Below, in pieces: positions 11,812-23,689 of a DNA stretch of 64,000 bases. The first letter of the stretch is position 1. Every line of letters begins with the position of its first letter. The translations under genes were made by a program, and so were the position numbers. Location: NCBI GenBank assembly GCA_008704415.1, contig VXIS01000109.1:1-64000 (forward strand), read 5' to 3'. Source of the DNA: Sphaerosporella brunnea (Eukaryota > Ascomycota > Pezizomycetes > Pezizales > Pyronemataceae). Under the pieces are notes generated by a model that saw only the letters and a list, made by a program, of their open reading frames with translations, did not search any database and was not told the DNA's origin.

Positions 11812-13522
11812 GGCTGGTGGTGATAGTGTGTGTGGTGGGAAGACGCGAGACGCGTTTAGCATGTGTGCAACGTGACGTCTAATCTAAGCTTTCTTTATTT
11901 GCACGCAGTATCACTCGATGGATTTTTTTTTTTCCAGGGGCAACGAGAGAATTCGAAACGACACCGGCCCAGCCAAACCACGACCACAAACCTCCCAGCC
12001 TCCCGCAGTCAACAACCAAATCCCCGGGATACAGTCCCGAACAGTATGTAACCACAAGAAGCCGACTCAGCACCAAGGAATTCCGACCAGCAGAGCACTC
12101 TATACGTTTTGGAATCGAACCTAGCACAATCCGGACCGGTACCAAACATGTACAGCAAGCAATTACAAGTCTCAGACGCCGTCGATCATACAATATCGCT
12201 CGGTGAGAATACCCTTCAACTTCGAACCTCTTTGTAATGTAATGTAATGTAATTCCCGGCGGGCCAGCTAGTTAGACATGCCAACAACCGCCGAGCTAAG
12301 TTACGTAGCTAGCTAGCTAGCTAGCTCTAGTATTATCCGCCGGCGACGTAGCCGTTGGCCGAAACCATCCTCACAAGTGATCACCGCCGGCCGGTCATGT
12401 GCAAATCAGTCGTATATGAACATATACCAAGCCTTACCAACACATGCAGGAACGGCGGGCACGCACGCACGCACACGCACGCACGCACGCACGCAGGGGT
12501 TAGTTACCGAAAAAACGAGCTCACAAATAATAATTAAAAAAAAAAAAAGAAAATGCGAAATCACAAAAGCCACGGACTTAGAGTAGAGTAGGTACCGCAT
12601 TTTTCTCGCGAGTAAGGGACATGGCTTAGTGACTTGGCCACTATCCCATCTACGCGAGATTTCTACGGTAATAAGCGCAGCCCGGTACAAAGTTCCGCCA
12701 AACAACCGCGCGCCCCATGCACGTAGTTGCCATCGCAACCACCTTCCCGAAAAACCTCTCTCTACAACACCGCACCCAACAAAAGAAAAAAAAATCCGAC
12801 GATCTCCGTTCGGCTATCTAATCTAGCCTCCGCTCGCACGGGAGATCTGGCCAACCCTACAAACAACAACAGCACACCACAACAACAGGTCCGATCCCCC
12901 GAAACTCCTCACCTTCTCCTTTTTCGGGAATCCATCGCCGAAACACCCCGATAATCAGTCGCCCCAAGAATTTGCAATTCATACATGTCGGCGTGACTTG
13001 TGATTCGCAACCTGCCGCCCGCATTCTTTTGTCACCGCATTCTTTTGTCACCGCATTCTTTTCCCGCCATTTTAAATAAAGTTCCGAGACACCAATAGCT
13101 GCCGCGAAAAAAGGAATATGATACAGAGTTGCATTTTACATTCTCACACATCGCAATGCATGACCCGCTATTTGTATATGGAACGAAAGGTGGAAAATCA
13201 AACAAACGCTACGCCCCCCATTCCAGGAATTTGCGCCAAAAAGAAAAGAAAAAAATAAGAAACTTGAAAAGCAACCTAAATGTCCAACCATCTTACACAC
13301 GGGGAAATAAAGCAGACAACACCCCTTGAGACAAATATCGGCCGGCGAAATACCCCCTAACAACGACAAATGCAATCCGTAATAAACAAAAGATATAAAA
13401 GTCTGACCAAAGAAATAATAAAGTTAGGAGTATGATAGAACAGTTAGGAAGGTATTCAATGGGTCTATAAATAAGTGTGTAATTGATGTACAACGAATCG
13501 TAAACATACCACCTCTGCCGAT
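11812..13522. other. intergenic with simple repeats and a MITE (left arm)
   Basis: A 1.7-kb region upstream of NSE2 and downstream of the homeobox gene. It holds a TAATG pentamer run near 12236-12252, a CTAG-type run near 12308-12326, a GCAC tetramer run near 12461-12496, poly-A near 12537-12549, a 74-bp TA-flanked MITE (12595-12668) and a three-fold repeat of a CACCGCATTCTTTTGT-like unit near 13020-13060. No gene was found. Confidence 0.55.
12595..12668. mobile_element. 74-bp TA-flanked MITE, copy 1 (left arm)
   Basis: The element is flanked by TA on both sides (12593-12594 and 12669-12670). The ends are inverted repeats: TACCGCATTTTTCTCGCG at the left, and TACCGTAGAAATCTCGCG when the right end is read on the other strand. 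The interior includes AGTAAGGGACATGGC and ACTATCCCATC. The TA duplication and small size fit a Tc1/mariner-type miniature element. The palindrome mirror is 18418-18491, and a relative lies at 48422-48510. Confidence 0.65.
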
Positions 13523-14739
13523 CTATTGGGTCGCACTTGTTCTCTTGGAACCGGATGCTCTGGAGTCGGCATTCGTAATCGCAGGGACGCGACGCCGACG
13601 AGCATTTATGAACCAGTTACTGATCTGATGAACTGTTAGTCATGATTCAGGGCACCGAGTTCACCGCCGATAGTACTCACTTGATGGATTGTCAAACCAG
13701 TCTGGGACATGAGCATCTGCTTCTCATCCTCCGTGGGGTAAGGATGATGCAGATGTTTGTTCAACCAATTGCGCAGCAAATCAGTCACCTGCTTAGGTAG
13801 GTTTCCCCTCCGCCGTCCCCCCGGTCTTCCTCGCTCAGAATGACCCATGCCCAGTTCTCCAGGGTGCACGGGCGGAGAGAACGGTGACCGAGCATCGGCT
13901 GGTACCGGATGCCGTGCGGAGTATGCTGTTTGTGGTCTGGGTGGTTGAGCGTAGGCACCAGAATGTGAATAGTAATTTGGCTGCGAATATTGGGCCCCTG
14001 GTGATGATGATTGGTATGGGGTCGACGACATAATCGGCGCTGACGAATATCGGGGATAGTCCGGTGTCGTTTGTTGGCTTCTCATCATGTCGTGCTCGTA
14101 TGAAGACATATATGTAGGTTGATTTGGTTGATGGTGGGAATTGTATAGTAGAGGCAACGGTGCAGCACCTCCGACTTGCCGTTCGGCAGGGTCTCTGGAT
14201 GACAATGATGATACTGGAGGAAGATACGAACTTGACCTCGGGTTTGCGAGAGGCAGCACCGAATTCGAAGCCATGTGACCTCCTGTCCGCCTCGAGGAAT
14301 CCAGATGACCGGGAAACATATACATCTGCGCATCATATACTCCCTCCGTGGGCTCGTTCGATAAAGGCACTGCCATTCCGTCCGTCAGAAAGAGGTCTGG
14401 ATAGAAACTTTTGGGCATCGAAAAATCCGAATCCAAATAATAAGGAGAAAATTCATTCATACTTCCGGTATCTGCAATTACGCTTGAAGCGCCGGGAGAG
14501 AGTCGCTGTGGGTGCCTGAAGGATGGAGAACCCCGTTCGACCAGCCTCCGAGGAACGCTTGAGGACCTCCGCTCATGGGGATTGTGCGAATGGAACTCGG
14601 GTATAGCCTTCCCGTCATCATCGAAGTAAGCATAGGGCTCATTGAGTAGATTTAAAGGTGGATATGCTACCTGATGGAGAGGTGGCAGGGAATTAGAGGA
14701 TATAGTAGAGGGCGTCGTCATAGCTCGTTCGAATGACAT
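13523..14739 (-). CDS. TALE-class homeobox transcription factor, left-arm copy (386 aa)
   Basis: This is an exact mirror of 16347-17563 with the same intron and no indel (coordinate sums of 31086 at both ends). The right-arm entry gives the domain description. If the palindrome is real, the two copies are head to head across 14740-16346. Confidence 0.85.
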
Positions 14740-16346
14740 TCAGTTCTCAATATCCCAGGAAGTAGTGTACGTGTGAATACGACGGAGCCAAGTAGTGGTG
14801 ATGATGGGGAAGCCTTAGGAACGTGTCTAAGCTTCCAGAAGGCGGGATGGTTCGAGGACTTTATGTGTTGCAGTACCAACCGAGCTGTTGCATACCAAGA
14901 CGGGTTAGTTCGAGGCTTCCACGTTCCTGATACACCAATATTTTTTTATTTTTTTTTGTGTCAAGATGTAAGAACAAAGGTGAAGTCATATCGCCCCTGA
15001 AAGAGCAACCTGACAAACCCAAAGGGCAAGATGAAAAGCCCCAAACAAAAGGCATTCCATGGTTCGAAAGAAAGTTGTATCCCTGAATTAGATATTTGGT
15101 GCTGTACGGATATGGGGTACGCATAACAAGGGAGCGAAACGCAAGGAGGGTGGTGGTGAAACAGCTGGCCATGGGAGGTAACATGCCAATGGCATTCCGA
15201 GAAAACGAGAAAGGTGCCACAAGTCAAGCAACCACAGAGAGAAAGCGACAAGAGAGGAACGTTTTGAAAGAGAGCACATACGGGATCTTTGTGTGAACAA
15301 AGGCAAGGTGGCCCGAAAGTTGGACTATTAGCCGGAAAGTAACTCTTTGATGAGGAGCGAGAGTTTCGCTAAAACGAATAAGCGTTGAGGTGAAGGATCC
15401 GGGGGGGGGGGGGGTGTGGGTGTTCAGGGAGCCAAACGGAAAAATTGCTGGGAGGTGGGGAGGAGTTCGGATCTGGCAGGACTGAACAGGTTCAGAGGCG
15501 ATCGAAAAGGCGGGATGCGGGAGTGATGATATACAGCAATGTGACATTGCTGTATATCATCACTCCCGCATCCCGCCTTTTCGATCGCCTCTGAACCTGT
15601 TCAGTCCTGCCAGATCCGAACTCCTCCCCACCTCCCAGCAATTTTTCCGTTTGGCTCCCTGAACACCCACACCCCCCCCCCCCCCGGATCCTTCACCTCA
15701 ACGCTTATTCGTTTTAGCGAAACTCTCGCTCCTCATCAAAGAGTTACTTTCCGGCTAATAGTCCAACTTTCGGGCCACCTTGCCTTTGTTCACACAAAGA
15801 TCCCGTATGTGCTCTCTTTCAAAACGTTCCTCTCTTGTCGCTTTCTCTCTGTGGTTGCTTGACTTGTGGCACCTTTCTCGTTTTCTCGGAATGCCATTGG
15901 CATGTTACCTCCCATGGCCAGCTGTTTCACCACCACCCTCCTTGCGTTTCGCTCCCTTGTTATGCGTACCCCATATCCGTACAGCACCAAATATCTAATT
16001 CAGGGATACAACTTTCTTTCGAACCATGGAATGCCTTTTGTTTGGGGCTTTTCATCTTGCCCTTTGGGTTTGTCAGGTTGCTCTTTCAGGGGCGATATGA
16101 CTTCACCTTTGTTCTTACATCTTGACACAAAAAAAAATAAAAAAATATTGGTGTATCAGGAACGTGGAAGCCTCGAACTAACCCGTCTTGGTATGCAACA
16201 GCTCGGTTGGTACTGCAACACATAAAGTCCTCGAACCATCCCGCCTTCTGGAAGCTTAGACACGTTCCTAAGGCTTCCCCATCATCACCACTACTTGGCT
16301 CCGTCGTATTCACACGTACACTACTTCCTGGGATATTGAGAACTGA
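14740..16346. promoter_or_regulatory. centre of the palindrome: mirrored homeobox promoter regions
   Basis: The ~800-bp upstream region of the homeobox gene is present twice in mirror image and meets at base 15543. Each half holds a poly-G/poly-C run of about 14 nt (near 15402-15415 and 15672-15685) and an A/T run near 14940-14957 and 16129-16145. The bases around the axis read as a stem of unlimited length with a one-base loop. No gene lies inside. Confidence 0.8.
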
Positions 16347-17563
16347 ATGTCATTCGAACGAGCTATGACGACGCCCTCTACTATATCCTCTAATTCCCTG
16401 CCACCTCTCCATCAGGTAGCATATCCACCTTTAAATCTACTCAATGAGCCCTATGCTTACTTCGATGATGACGGGAAGGCTATACCCGAGTTCCATTCGC
16501 ACAATCCCCATGAGCGGAGGTCCTCAAGCGTTCCTCGGAGGCTGGTCGAACGGGGTTCTCCATCCTTCAGGCACCCACAGCGACTCTCTCCCGGCGCTTC
16601 AAGCGTAATTGCAGATACCGGAAGTATGAATGAATTTTCTCCTTATTATTTGGATTCGGATTTTTCGATGCCCAAAAGTTTCTATCCAGACCTCTTTCTG
16701 ACGGACGGAATGGCAGTGCCTTTATCGAACGAGCCCACGGAGGGAGTATATGATGCGCAGATGTATATGTTTCCCGGTCATCTGGATTCCTCGAGGCGGA
16801 CAGGAGGTCACATGGCTTCGAATTCGGTGCTGCCTCTCGCAAACCCGAGGTCAAGTTCGTATCTTCCTCCAGTATCATCATTGTCATCCAGAGACCCTGC
16901 CGAACGGCAAGTCGGAGGTGCTGCACCGTTGCCTCTACTATACAATTCCCACCATCAACCAAATCAACCTACATATATGTCTTCATACGAGCACGACATG
17001 ATGAGAAGCCAACAAACGACACCGGACTATCCCCGATATTCGTCAGCGCCGATTATGTCGTCGACCCCATACCAATCATCATCACCAGGGGCCCAATATT
17101 CGCAGCCAAATTACTATTCACATTCTGGTGCCTACGCTCAACCACCCAGACCACAAACAGCATACTCCGCACGGCATCCGGTACCAGCCGATGCTCGGTC
17201 ACCGTTCTCTCCGCCCGTGCACCCTGGAGAACTGGGCATGGGTCATTCTGAGCGAGGAAGACCGGGGGGACGGCGGAGGGGAAACCTACCTAAGCAGGTG
17301 ACTGATTTGCTGCGCAATTGGTTGAACAAACATCTGCATCATCCTTACCCCACGGAGGATGAGAAGCAGATGCTCATGTCCCAGACTGGTTTGACAATCC
17401 ATCAAGTGAGTACTATCGGCGGTGAACTCGGTGCCCTGAATCATGACTAACAGTTCATCAGATCAGTAACTGGTTCATAAATGCTCGTCGGCGTCGCGTC
17501 CCTGCGATTACGAATGCCGACTCCAGAGCATCCGGTTCCAAGAGAACAAGTGCGACCCAATAG
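16347..17563 (+). CDS. TALE-class homeobox transcription factor (386 aa)
   Basis: A predicted nuclear DNA-binding regulator. There are two exons, 16347-17405 and 17462-17563, with a 56-nt intron (GTGAGT, GACTAAC, CAG) that joins IHQ to ISNWFINARRRRVP in phase 0. Residues 1-300 are a low-complexity Ser/Pro/Tyr/Gln-rich region typical of fungal activators. The homeodomain is at about 310-370: basic GRRRGNLP, helix 1 with LLRNWLNKH, the three-residue-extended loop with HPYPTEDEK that defines the TALE class, and recognition helix ISNWFINARRR containing the invariant W, F, N and R. The ATG was chosen as the first in frame after a stop-rich leader. The intron inside helix 3 is the sort seen in fungal homologues. 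The target genes cannot be told from sequence. Confidence 0.92.
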
Positions 17564-19274
17564 ATCGGCAGAGGTGGTATGTTTACGATTCGTTGTACAT
17601 CAATTACACACTTATTTATAGACCCATTGAATACCTTCCTAACTGTTCTATCATACTCCTAACTTTATTATTTCTTTGGTCAGACTTTTATATCTTTTGT
17701 TTATTACGGATTGCATTTGTCGTTGTTAGGGGGTATTTCGCCGGCCGATATTTGTCTCAAGGGGTGTTGTCTGCTTTATTTCCCCGTGTGTAAGATGGTT
17801 GGACATTTAGGTTGCTTTTCAAGTTTCTTATTTTTTTCTTTTCTTTTTGGCGCAAATTCCTGGAATGGGGGGCGTAGCGTTTGTTTGATTTTCCACCTTT
17901 CGTTCCATATACAAATAGCGGGTCATGCATTGCGATGTGTGAGAATGTAAAATGCAACTCTGTATCATATTCCTTTTTTCGCGGCAGCTATTGGTGTCTC
18001 GGAACTTTATTTAAAATGGCGGGAAAAGAATGCGGTGACAAAAGAATGCGGTGACAAAAGAATGCGGGCGGCAGGTTGCGAATCACAAGTCACGCCGACA
18101 TGTATGAATTGCAAATTCTTGGGGCGACTGATTATCGGGGTGTTTCGGCGATGGATTCCCGAAAAAGGAGAAGGTGAGGAGTTTCGGGGGATCGGACCTG
18201 TTGTTGTGGTGTGCTGTTGTTGTTTGTAGGGTTGGCCAGATCTCCCGTGCGAGCGGAGGCTAGATTAGATAGCCGAACGGAGATCGTCGGATTTTTTTTT
18301 CTTTTGTTGGGTGCGGTGTTGTAGAGAGAGGTTTTTCGGGAAGGTGGTTGCGATGGCAACTACGTGCATGGGGCGCGCGGTTGTTTGGCGGAACTTTGTA
18401 CCGGGCTGCGCTTATTACCGTAGAAATCTCGCGTAGATGGGATAGTGGCCAAGTCACTAAGCCATGTCCCTTACTCGCGAGAAAAATGCGGTACCTACTC
18501 TACTCTAAGTCCGTGGCTTTTGTGATTTCGCATTTTCTTTTTTTTTTTTTAATTATTATTTGTGAGCTCGTTTTTTCGGTAACTAACCCCTGCGTGCGTG
18601 CGTGCGTGCGTGTGCGTGCGTGCGTGCCCGCCGTTCCTGCATGTGTTGGTAAGGCTTGGTATATGTTCATATACGACTGATTTGCACATGACCGGCCGGC
18701 GGTGATCACTTGTGAGGATGGTTTCGGCCAACGGCTACGTCGCCGGCGGATAATACTAGAGCTAGCTAGCTAGCTAGCTACGTAACTTAGCTCGGCGGTT
18801 GTTGGCATGTCTAACTAGCTGGCCCGCCGGGAATTACATTACATTACATTACAAAGAGGTTCGAAGTTGAAGGGTATTCTCACCGAGCGATATTGTATGA
18901 TCGACGGCGTCTGAGACTTGTAATTGCTTGCTGTACATGTTTGGTACCGGTCCGGATTGTGCTAGGTTCGATTCCAAAACGTATAGAGTGCTCTGCTGGT
19001 CGGAATTCCTTGGTGCTGAGTCGGCTTCTTGTGGTTACATACTGTTCGGGACTGTATCCCGGGGATTTGGTTGTTGACTGCGGGAGGCTGGGAGGTTTGT
19101 GGTCGTGGTTTGGCTGGGCCGGTGTCGTTTCGAATTCTCTCGTTGCCCCTGGAAAAAAAAAAATCCATCGAGTGATACTGCGTGCAAATAAAGAAAGCTT
19201 AGATTAGACGTCACGTTGCACACATGCTAAACGCGTCTCGCGTCTTCCCACCACACACACTATCACCACCAGCC
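17564..19274. other. intergenic with simple repeats (right arm)
   Basis: The mirror of 11812-13522. It contains three tandem copies of an AAAAGAATGCGGTGAC-like unit at about 18024-18066, a TGCG tetramer run near 18592-18627, poly-T near 18540-18550, a CTAG-type run near 18762-18781, TTACA pentamers near 18835-18852, and the MITE at 18418-18491. A GGTTCGATTCC box at about 18964 does not sit in a tRNA fold. Confidence 0.55.
18418..18491. mobile_element. 74-bp TA-flanked MITE, copy 2 (right arm mirror)
   Basis: The palindrome mirror of 12595-12668, with TA at 18416-18417 and 18492-18493. The ends CCGTAGAAATCTCGCG and CTCGCGAGAAAAATGCGG form the terminal inverted repeat. The sequence is identical to the left-arm copy, so it is not an independent insertion. 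Confidence 0.65.
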
Positions 19275-20375
19275 ATGCCCCGCCGCGAATCCTCCTCCCC
19301 GACGCCTGCTCGCACCCAGCGCACAGCAGCCCTCCCTGCTTATGAGCCCCCCATCCTCCCTCTGCACACGGGCGCGATAGAAACGCTGTCCACCACCGTC
19401 CCGCGCCTCTACAACAGCCCGGCCGAATATGTCGTGTCGGCATTGCACGAGCTCACCTCCTCCGTCGGCGAGAATATGCCACAGGCGCTTCTGGATTCCC
19501 TCGAAAACGCGGCACGCGGTGTCGTTGATGCATCTGCGAAGCTAGAAGGAAGCAGGAATGTGCTTGCGGCTATTGTTGCCCAGGAAAGGGCCCGTGGCAC
19601 CTGGGATATGGATGATGAAGACCTGGAGGCTGAAGCGGTTAGGGTTGAGGAAGGCGTTTGGGGGAGGTTTAAGAAGGGGTTTCAGAAGGAGATGACGGCG
19701 TGGGAAAAGATGGGTTTGAAGGAGAGGTGTGTTTACCCCCCTCTGCGGATGTGAAGGGGATGGTGAAGGCTGATGGTGGATAGATACGCCGCTCATGATG
19801 GATACAAGAACTTCCGGCACACGTTGTGGGATGTCCAACACCCCGACCGTCCTGTCCCCAGCGAACGCCACTGGTTCCCGGAGGAACGCGGCCCCGGTGA
19901 TGAAGAGACCGATGACGAAGTTGAAGTCGCCAGAGAAGTTTTGAACTATAACTGTCCTCTCACTATGAAGCGGTTCGAGAACCCGCTGGAAAGCATCAAG
20001 TGTCATCACAACTTCGAGCATGACGCTATCATGCAGCTGATCCAGCAGCAGCCTCCGGGTCCTGATAGGGTTCGCCGCGTCGGGTGTCCCAACGTTGGCT
20101 GCGGCGCAAAAATTGGGAAGGACGATTTGAAGGAGAACAAGTATCTGCTGGAGAAGATGAAGAGAGCGGAGGAGCGGGAGGAGAGGGAACGTAGGAGGGC
20201 GGAGTTGGAGGAGGAGGAGGAAGAAGAAGATTCAGAAGATGAGGAGGCGGAGGCGGAGAGGATGCGTGCTACCCGGGAGGAACAGGTTAGGGTCAAGAAA
20301 GAGAAGGGCAAATCTCGCGTCCAGAAGGGACGCGGAAGAGTCATGGCGATCGATAGTGACGACGATGAGGAATAG
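19275..20375 (+). CDS. NSE2: NSE2/MMS21-type E3 SUMO ligase of the SMC5/6 complex (347 aa)
   Basis: A nuclear DNA-repair subunit that attaches SUMO through an SP-RING. Exon 1 is 19275-19726, the 57-nt intron is 19727-19783 (GTGTGT, GCTGATG, ATAG), and exon 2 is 19784-20375. The phase-2 join gives KERYAAHDGY. Residues 1-150 are helical, which in the family is the part that docks on SMC5. The SP-RING lies at about 205-265 with C208, C224, H226, C252 and C257 as zinc-binding candidates (CPLTMKRFENP, KCHHNF, VGCPNVGC). The last ~60 residues are a Glu/Arg-rich charged helix followed by a basic patch and an acidic end (DSDDDEE). I preferred the ATG at 19275 (AGCCATGCC) to an in-frame ATG at 19224. 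The left-arm copy is frameshifted. Confidence 0.9.
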
Positions 20376-21460
20376 GCCGGTGAGATTGTTCTATCTGTGT
20401 TACGGCTTTCTAGTACGTGGGATCTCGGAGGGATTGTCTTTAAAACTATTTCTTCTCATTAATCCTGCCACTTCCCTTAGACTTACAACTGTAATGTGCT
20501 GTTCCACGGAGACGCCTGTAACCATCAGGCAAAAAATTAACAGCTCTGCCTGTCAGACAGCGACAAGTGCTTGGGGAGTCGCACCCTCACCCCACGAGTG
20601 CGAACTAATGCTTGAGATACAGGTATATAGCTGTACATGTTGACAGTTGCCACTCCAAGCCTAGACATGTCAGAAAGCCCTGGTGTCGATTTTGCTATCG
20701 AGTGGCAAGGCACGGACCCAGATTGTTCGGAACGTCGGTTCGGGTAGCGGTTATATGGCAATATGCAGAATACATGCCAAGTACTTACTTGTACTTCTCC
20801 CCTCACTTCACGAAATAGGTTGGTATTCAGCAATGTGGAAAACGTGCTCACTGCGCTCGTCGCCGTATTTGCGGGAAACGTATCACCAGTATCGCCGGCA
20901 ACGTTTGATTGTGCAAATGCTACGTTGCGGCCCCAACCTTATCGCTTGCAAGGGACAAGCGGAGGACCCGTGGCTGACGCAGGACCCGTGGCGCAGTCAC
21001 TGCACCCAGTCAAACTCCCTGCCTACAAGGTTCTTCTGGCGGAAATCTTTGCAGCACGCCATCATTCGACTGGATCACGGAAACGCAAGCTTTCTTGTTC
21101 TATCGCTGCATCCATTGACATGCATTATAAGCCCTCAGTCCCGCCGTCCTCCAGCTGCAGACCTCCTGCCTTCAACGTGAACTGTGGAGTGAGATCCAAT
21201 GCGCATGCATGCATTGATCTCCAATTCCCTAACCCCTAGCTTGTAAGGCTTCCCCACATTCCCTATCGCTGGGATCCCCCCCCCGGTCACCTTATCACAC
21301 GACCCCGTTCCTTCAGCTCCAACCTTCGCGCGTCAATTCTTTCCACTCACTCTCTCCCCAACCTCTCTTTTTCTGCTACCTCACAGCTTTGCGCCGCACT
21401 TTTCATTGGCGCACCTCAACTCGCTCGCTCTCTCACGCACTTGTTACACCCGGCGTAACC
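20376..21460. other. intergenic between NSE2 and GGT (right arm)
   Basis: The mirror of 9623-10707. It contains the GGT promoter, with an AATGCGCATGCATGCATTG palindrome-rich stretch near 21197-21216 and a poly-C run near 21278. Two long overlapping frames (20683-21239) lack any recognisable domain and are not called. Confidence 0.45.
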
Positions 21461-23689
21461 ATGTCGGCGAACAATCCTTCGGGCTCAATCTCACCACCGC
21501 CAGGGTCGCGGCGGATACGCTTTTCGCCGGAGGTTTCGCAGACTTTAACGCCGGAGCCGAACCGCCACTACCACAGCAGCGCCTCTTCTTCAGACGACTC
21601 CTGCGATGTCAAAACGGCACTTCTACCTCAGCCGACTGGTAACTGGCGCCCGCGACGCCGTCGGTCGGGCCGGAGCTGGCAGGCGAACGCGGGACTGATA
21701 ACCGCTCTTGTCGCGCTGTCCGTGCTGTTTGGCGTTATAATATGGGAAAACGAAGGGTGTGAGTCGGTTTTCTGTTCCATGGTCAAGAGAGCTGCGTGTG
21801 GGGTCAAGGAGGTGTTCAGGCTGGACCAGAACTCTAACTTGCAAACATGGATTCTTGTGTACTGGTGGATGGTTTTGTAATTGTCTATGTACGGATTTCC
21901 TTTGTTGGGGGATTTCCTTTGTTCGCTCCACGGAAGTTGTGGTTCTGGATGCTGACAGTGTGTACAGCGGATCCTTTGACCGATGATTCGGAGTTACTGG
22001 TTACGGGAAAGCATGGCGTTGTCAGCTCGGATGTTGACGTCTGCAGCCAGATTGGCGTTGATACTATGAAGAAAGGCGGTAACGCGGTCGATGCAGCGAT
22101 TGCTACAGCAGCTTGCATCGGCACAGTCAACATGTTTGCAAGCGGCGTTGGCGGCGGTGGCTTCATGGTTGTGCGAATGGCCGACGGCATGTCCAAGAGC
22201 TTTAACTTCCGGGAAGCAGCACCGGCCAGTGCCACGCGAGACATGTATCACAGTATGCTACTCCCATCTATTTGCATTAGGTAACAGCAGACTAATTACC
22301 GAGTTTAGAGGATGCGAACCTTGCGCGGGCCGGCGGTCTTGCAGTCGCGATTCCAGGCGAAGTCCATGGTTTTGCTACAGCACACCGGATGTTTGGAAAA
22401 CTGCCCTGGAAGGAAGTATGGGAGCCGAGCATCAAGCTCAACTCCGAGGGCTTCCGCGTTACCCCTACGCTTGAAAGCATCATGCTCAAGGAAGAGAAAT
22501 TCTTCTATGAAAACCGCAAAGATTGGTCCTTCCTGTTCTCTGAGTCTACCGGTAACCTTGCCGCAGCTGGCGACATCATGAAACGCCCAGAATACGCGCA
22601 GACGCTCACCAAGATCGCCCGAAGGAGACGACTATGCCGGTGTGAAAGATTTCTACAACGGCACTCTCGCCGCTCATCTCACCAATGCTATCCAGTCCGC
22701 GGATGGCATTGCGACAAAATCAGACTTCCACGCTGTACCACACCGTAGTCTCGGACACCGTCAACACCAATTTCCTCGGCACCGAGGTAATAACCTGCCC
22801 ACCACCCTGTTCCGGCGCAGTGATGTTGGAAGGCCTCAATATCGCCGAAGGCCTTCCCATGGACGATCCCTCCGCGCCTGCCTCCCACCACTACCTGGTT
22901 GAAGTAATGAAGTGGCTTTCCGCAGGCCGCACCGAGCTCGGTGATCCCTTTGACAGCGTCGTCTCAGACAACGCCCTCCGCATTGCAGAGTTGAACACAA
23001 AAGAATATGCCGAAGCGGTGCGCGCCAACATCTCATCAGAGCAGACCTACCGTGGCAAACATTATAACCCGGCTTACGAACCTAACGACCCTAAGGGTAC
23101 CTCGCATCTCTCCGTCATTGATACGCACGGCAATGCAGTAGCCCTCACTACCACCGTGAATCTTTACTGGGGAGCAAAGCTCCACGACCCCGTTACTGGT
23201 GTCGTACTGAACTCCGAAATGGATGATTTCTCGATCCCCGGCCGTAGCAACGCCTACAACCTCGAACCTTCTGTCTACAACTACATCCAGCCCTTCAAGC
23301 GCCCTCTCTCTTCCACCTCCCCCACAGTCATCGTCGACCATAACGGCGAGGCAAGAATGGTCATCGGCGGCTCAGGAGGAAGCAGGATCGTAACGGGTGT
23401 CTTTGAAGCTATCATCAAGAAATTGGTGTGGGGATACTCTGCATTGGACACGATCCGCTCCCCAAGGCTGCACCATCAGCTGATCCCGGAGGTGGTGTAT
23501 GCAGAGGAGGGAGTGCGTGAGGAGGTTTTGGCGGAGCTGGAGAAACGCGGACACACGGTTGATCGTAAGAAGAAGGGAGAGGCCGCGGGAGGGAGTGTAC
23601 TGCAGGGGGTGTGGAGGGATGCGGAACGTGGAGTTGTGGAGGGAGTTGCGGATTGGTGGAGGAAGGGCGGGAAGGCTAGAGGTTATTGA
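21461..23689 (+). pseudogene. ggt1: gamma-glutamyltransferase, right-arm copy with two +1 frameshifts
   Basis: The exons match the intact left-arm gene: 21461-21758, 21968-22252 and 22309-23689, with in-phase introns. Exon 3 carries one extra C in AAGATCGCCCGAAG (about 22618-22620) and another in GACTTCCACG (about 22729). Between them the frame is shifted, and after the second it returns shifted by two and remains open to the stop. Everything after about 22740, including the GTSHLSVID nucleophile region, reads normally. Both changes are one-base insertions in C runs and the left arm is intact at both sites, so they are probably sequence errors rather than a dead gene. Confidence 0.85.

Noticed and set aside
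18940..18990. GGTTCGATTCC box resembling a tRNA B box (mirrored near 12110)
   Set aside because: The flanking bases do not form a T stem, and no acceptor or anticodon arm can be built around it.
20683..21239. Two overlapping frames of about 160 codons (mirrored at 9844-10400)
   Set aside because: They lie in the GGT upstream region, share no known domain, and contradict each other in frame.
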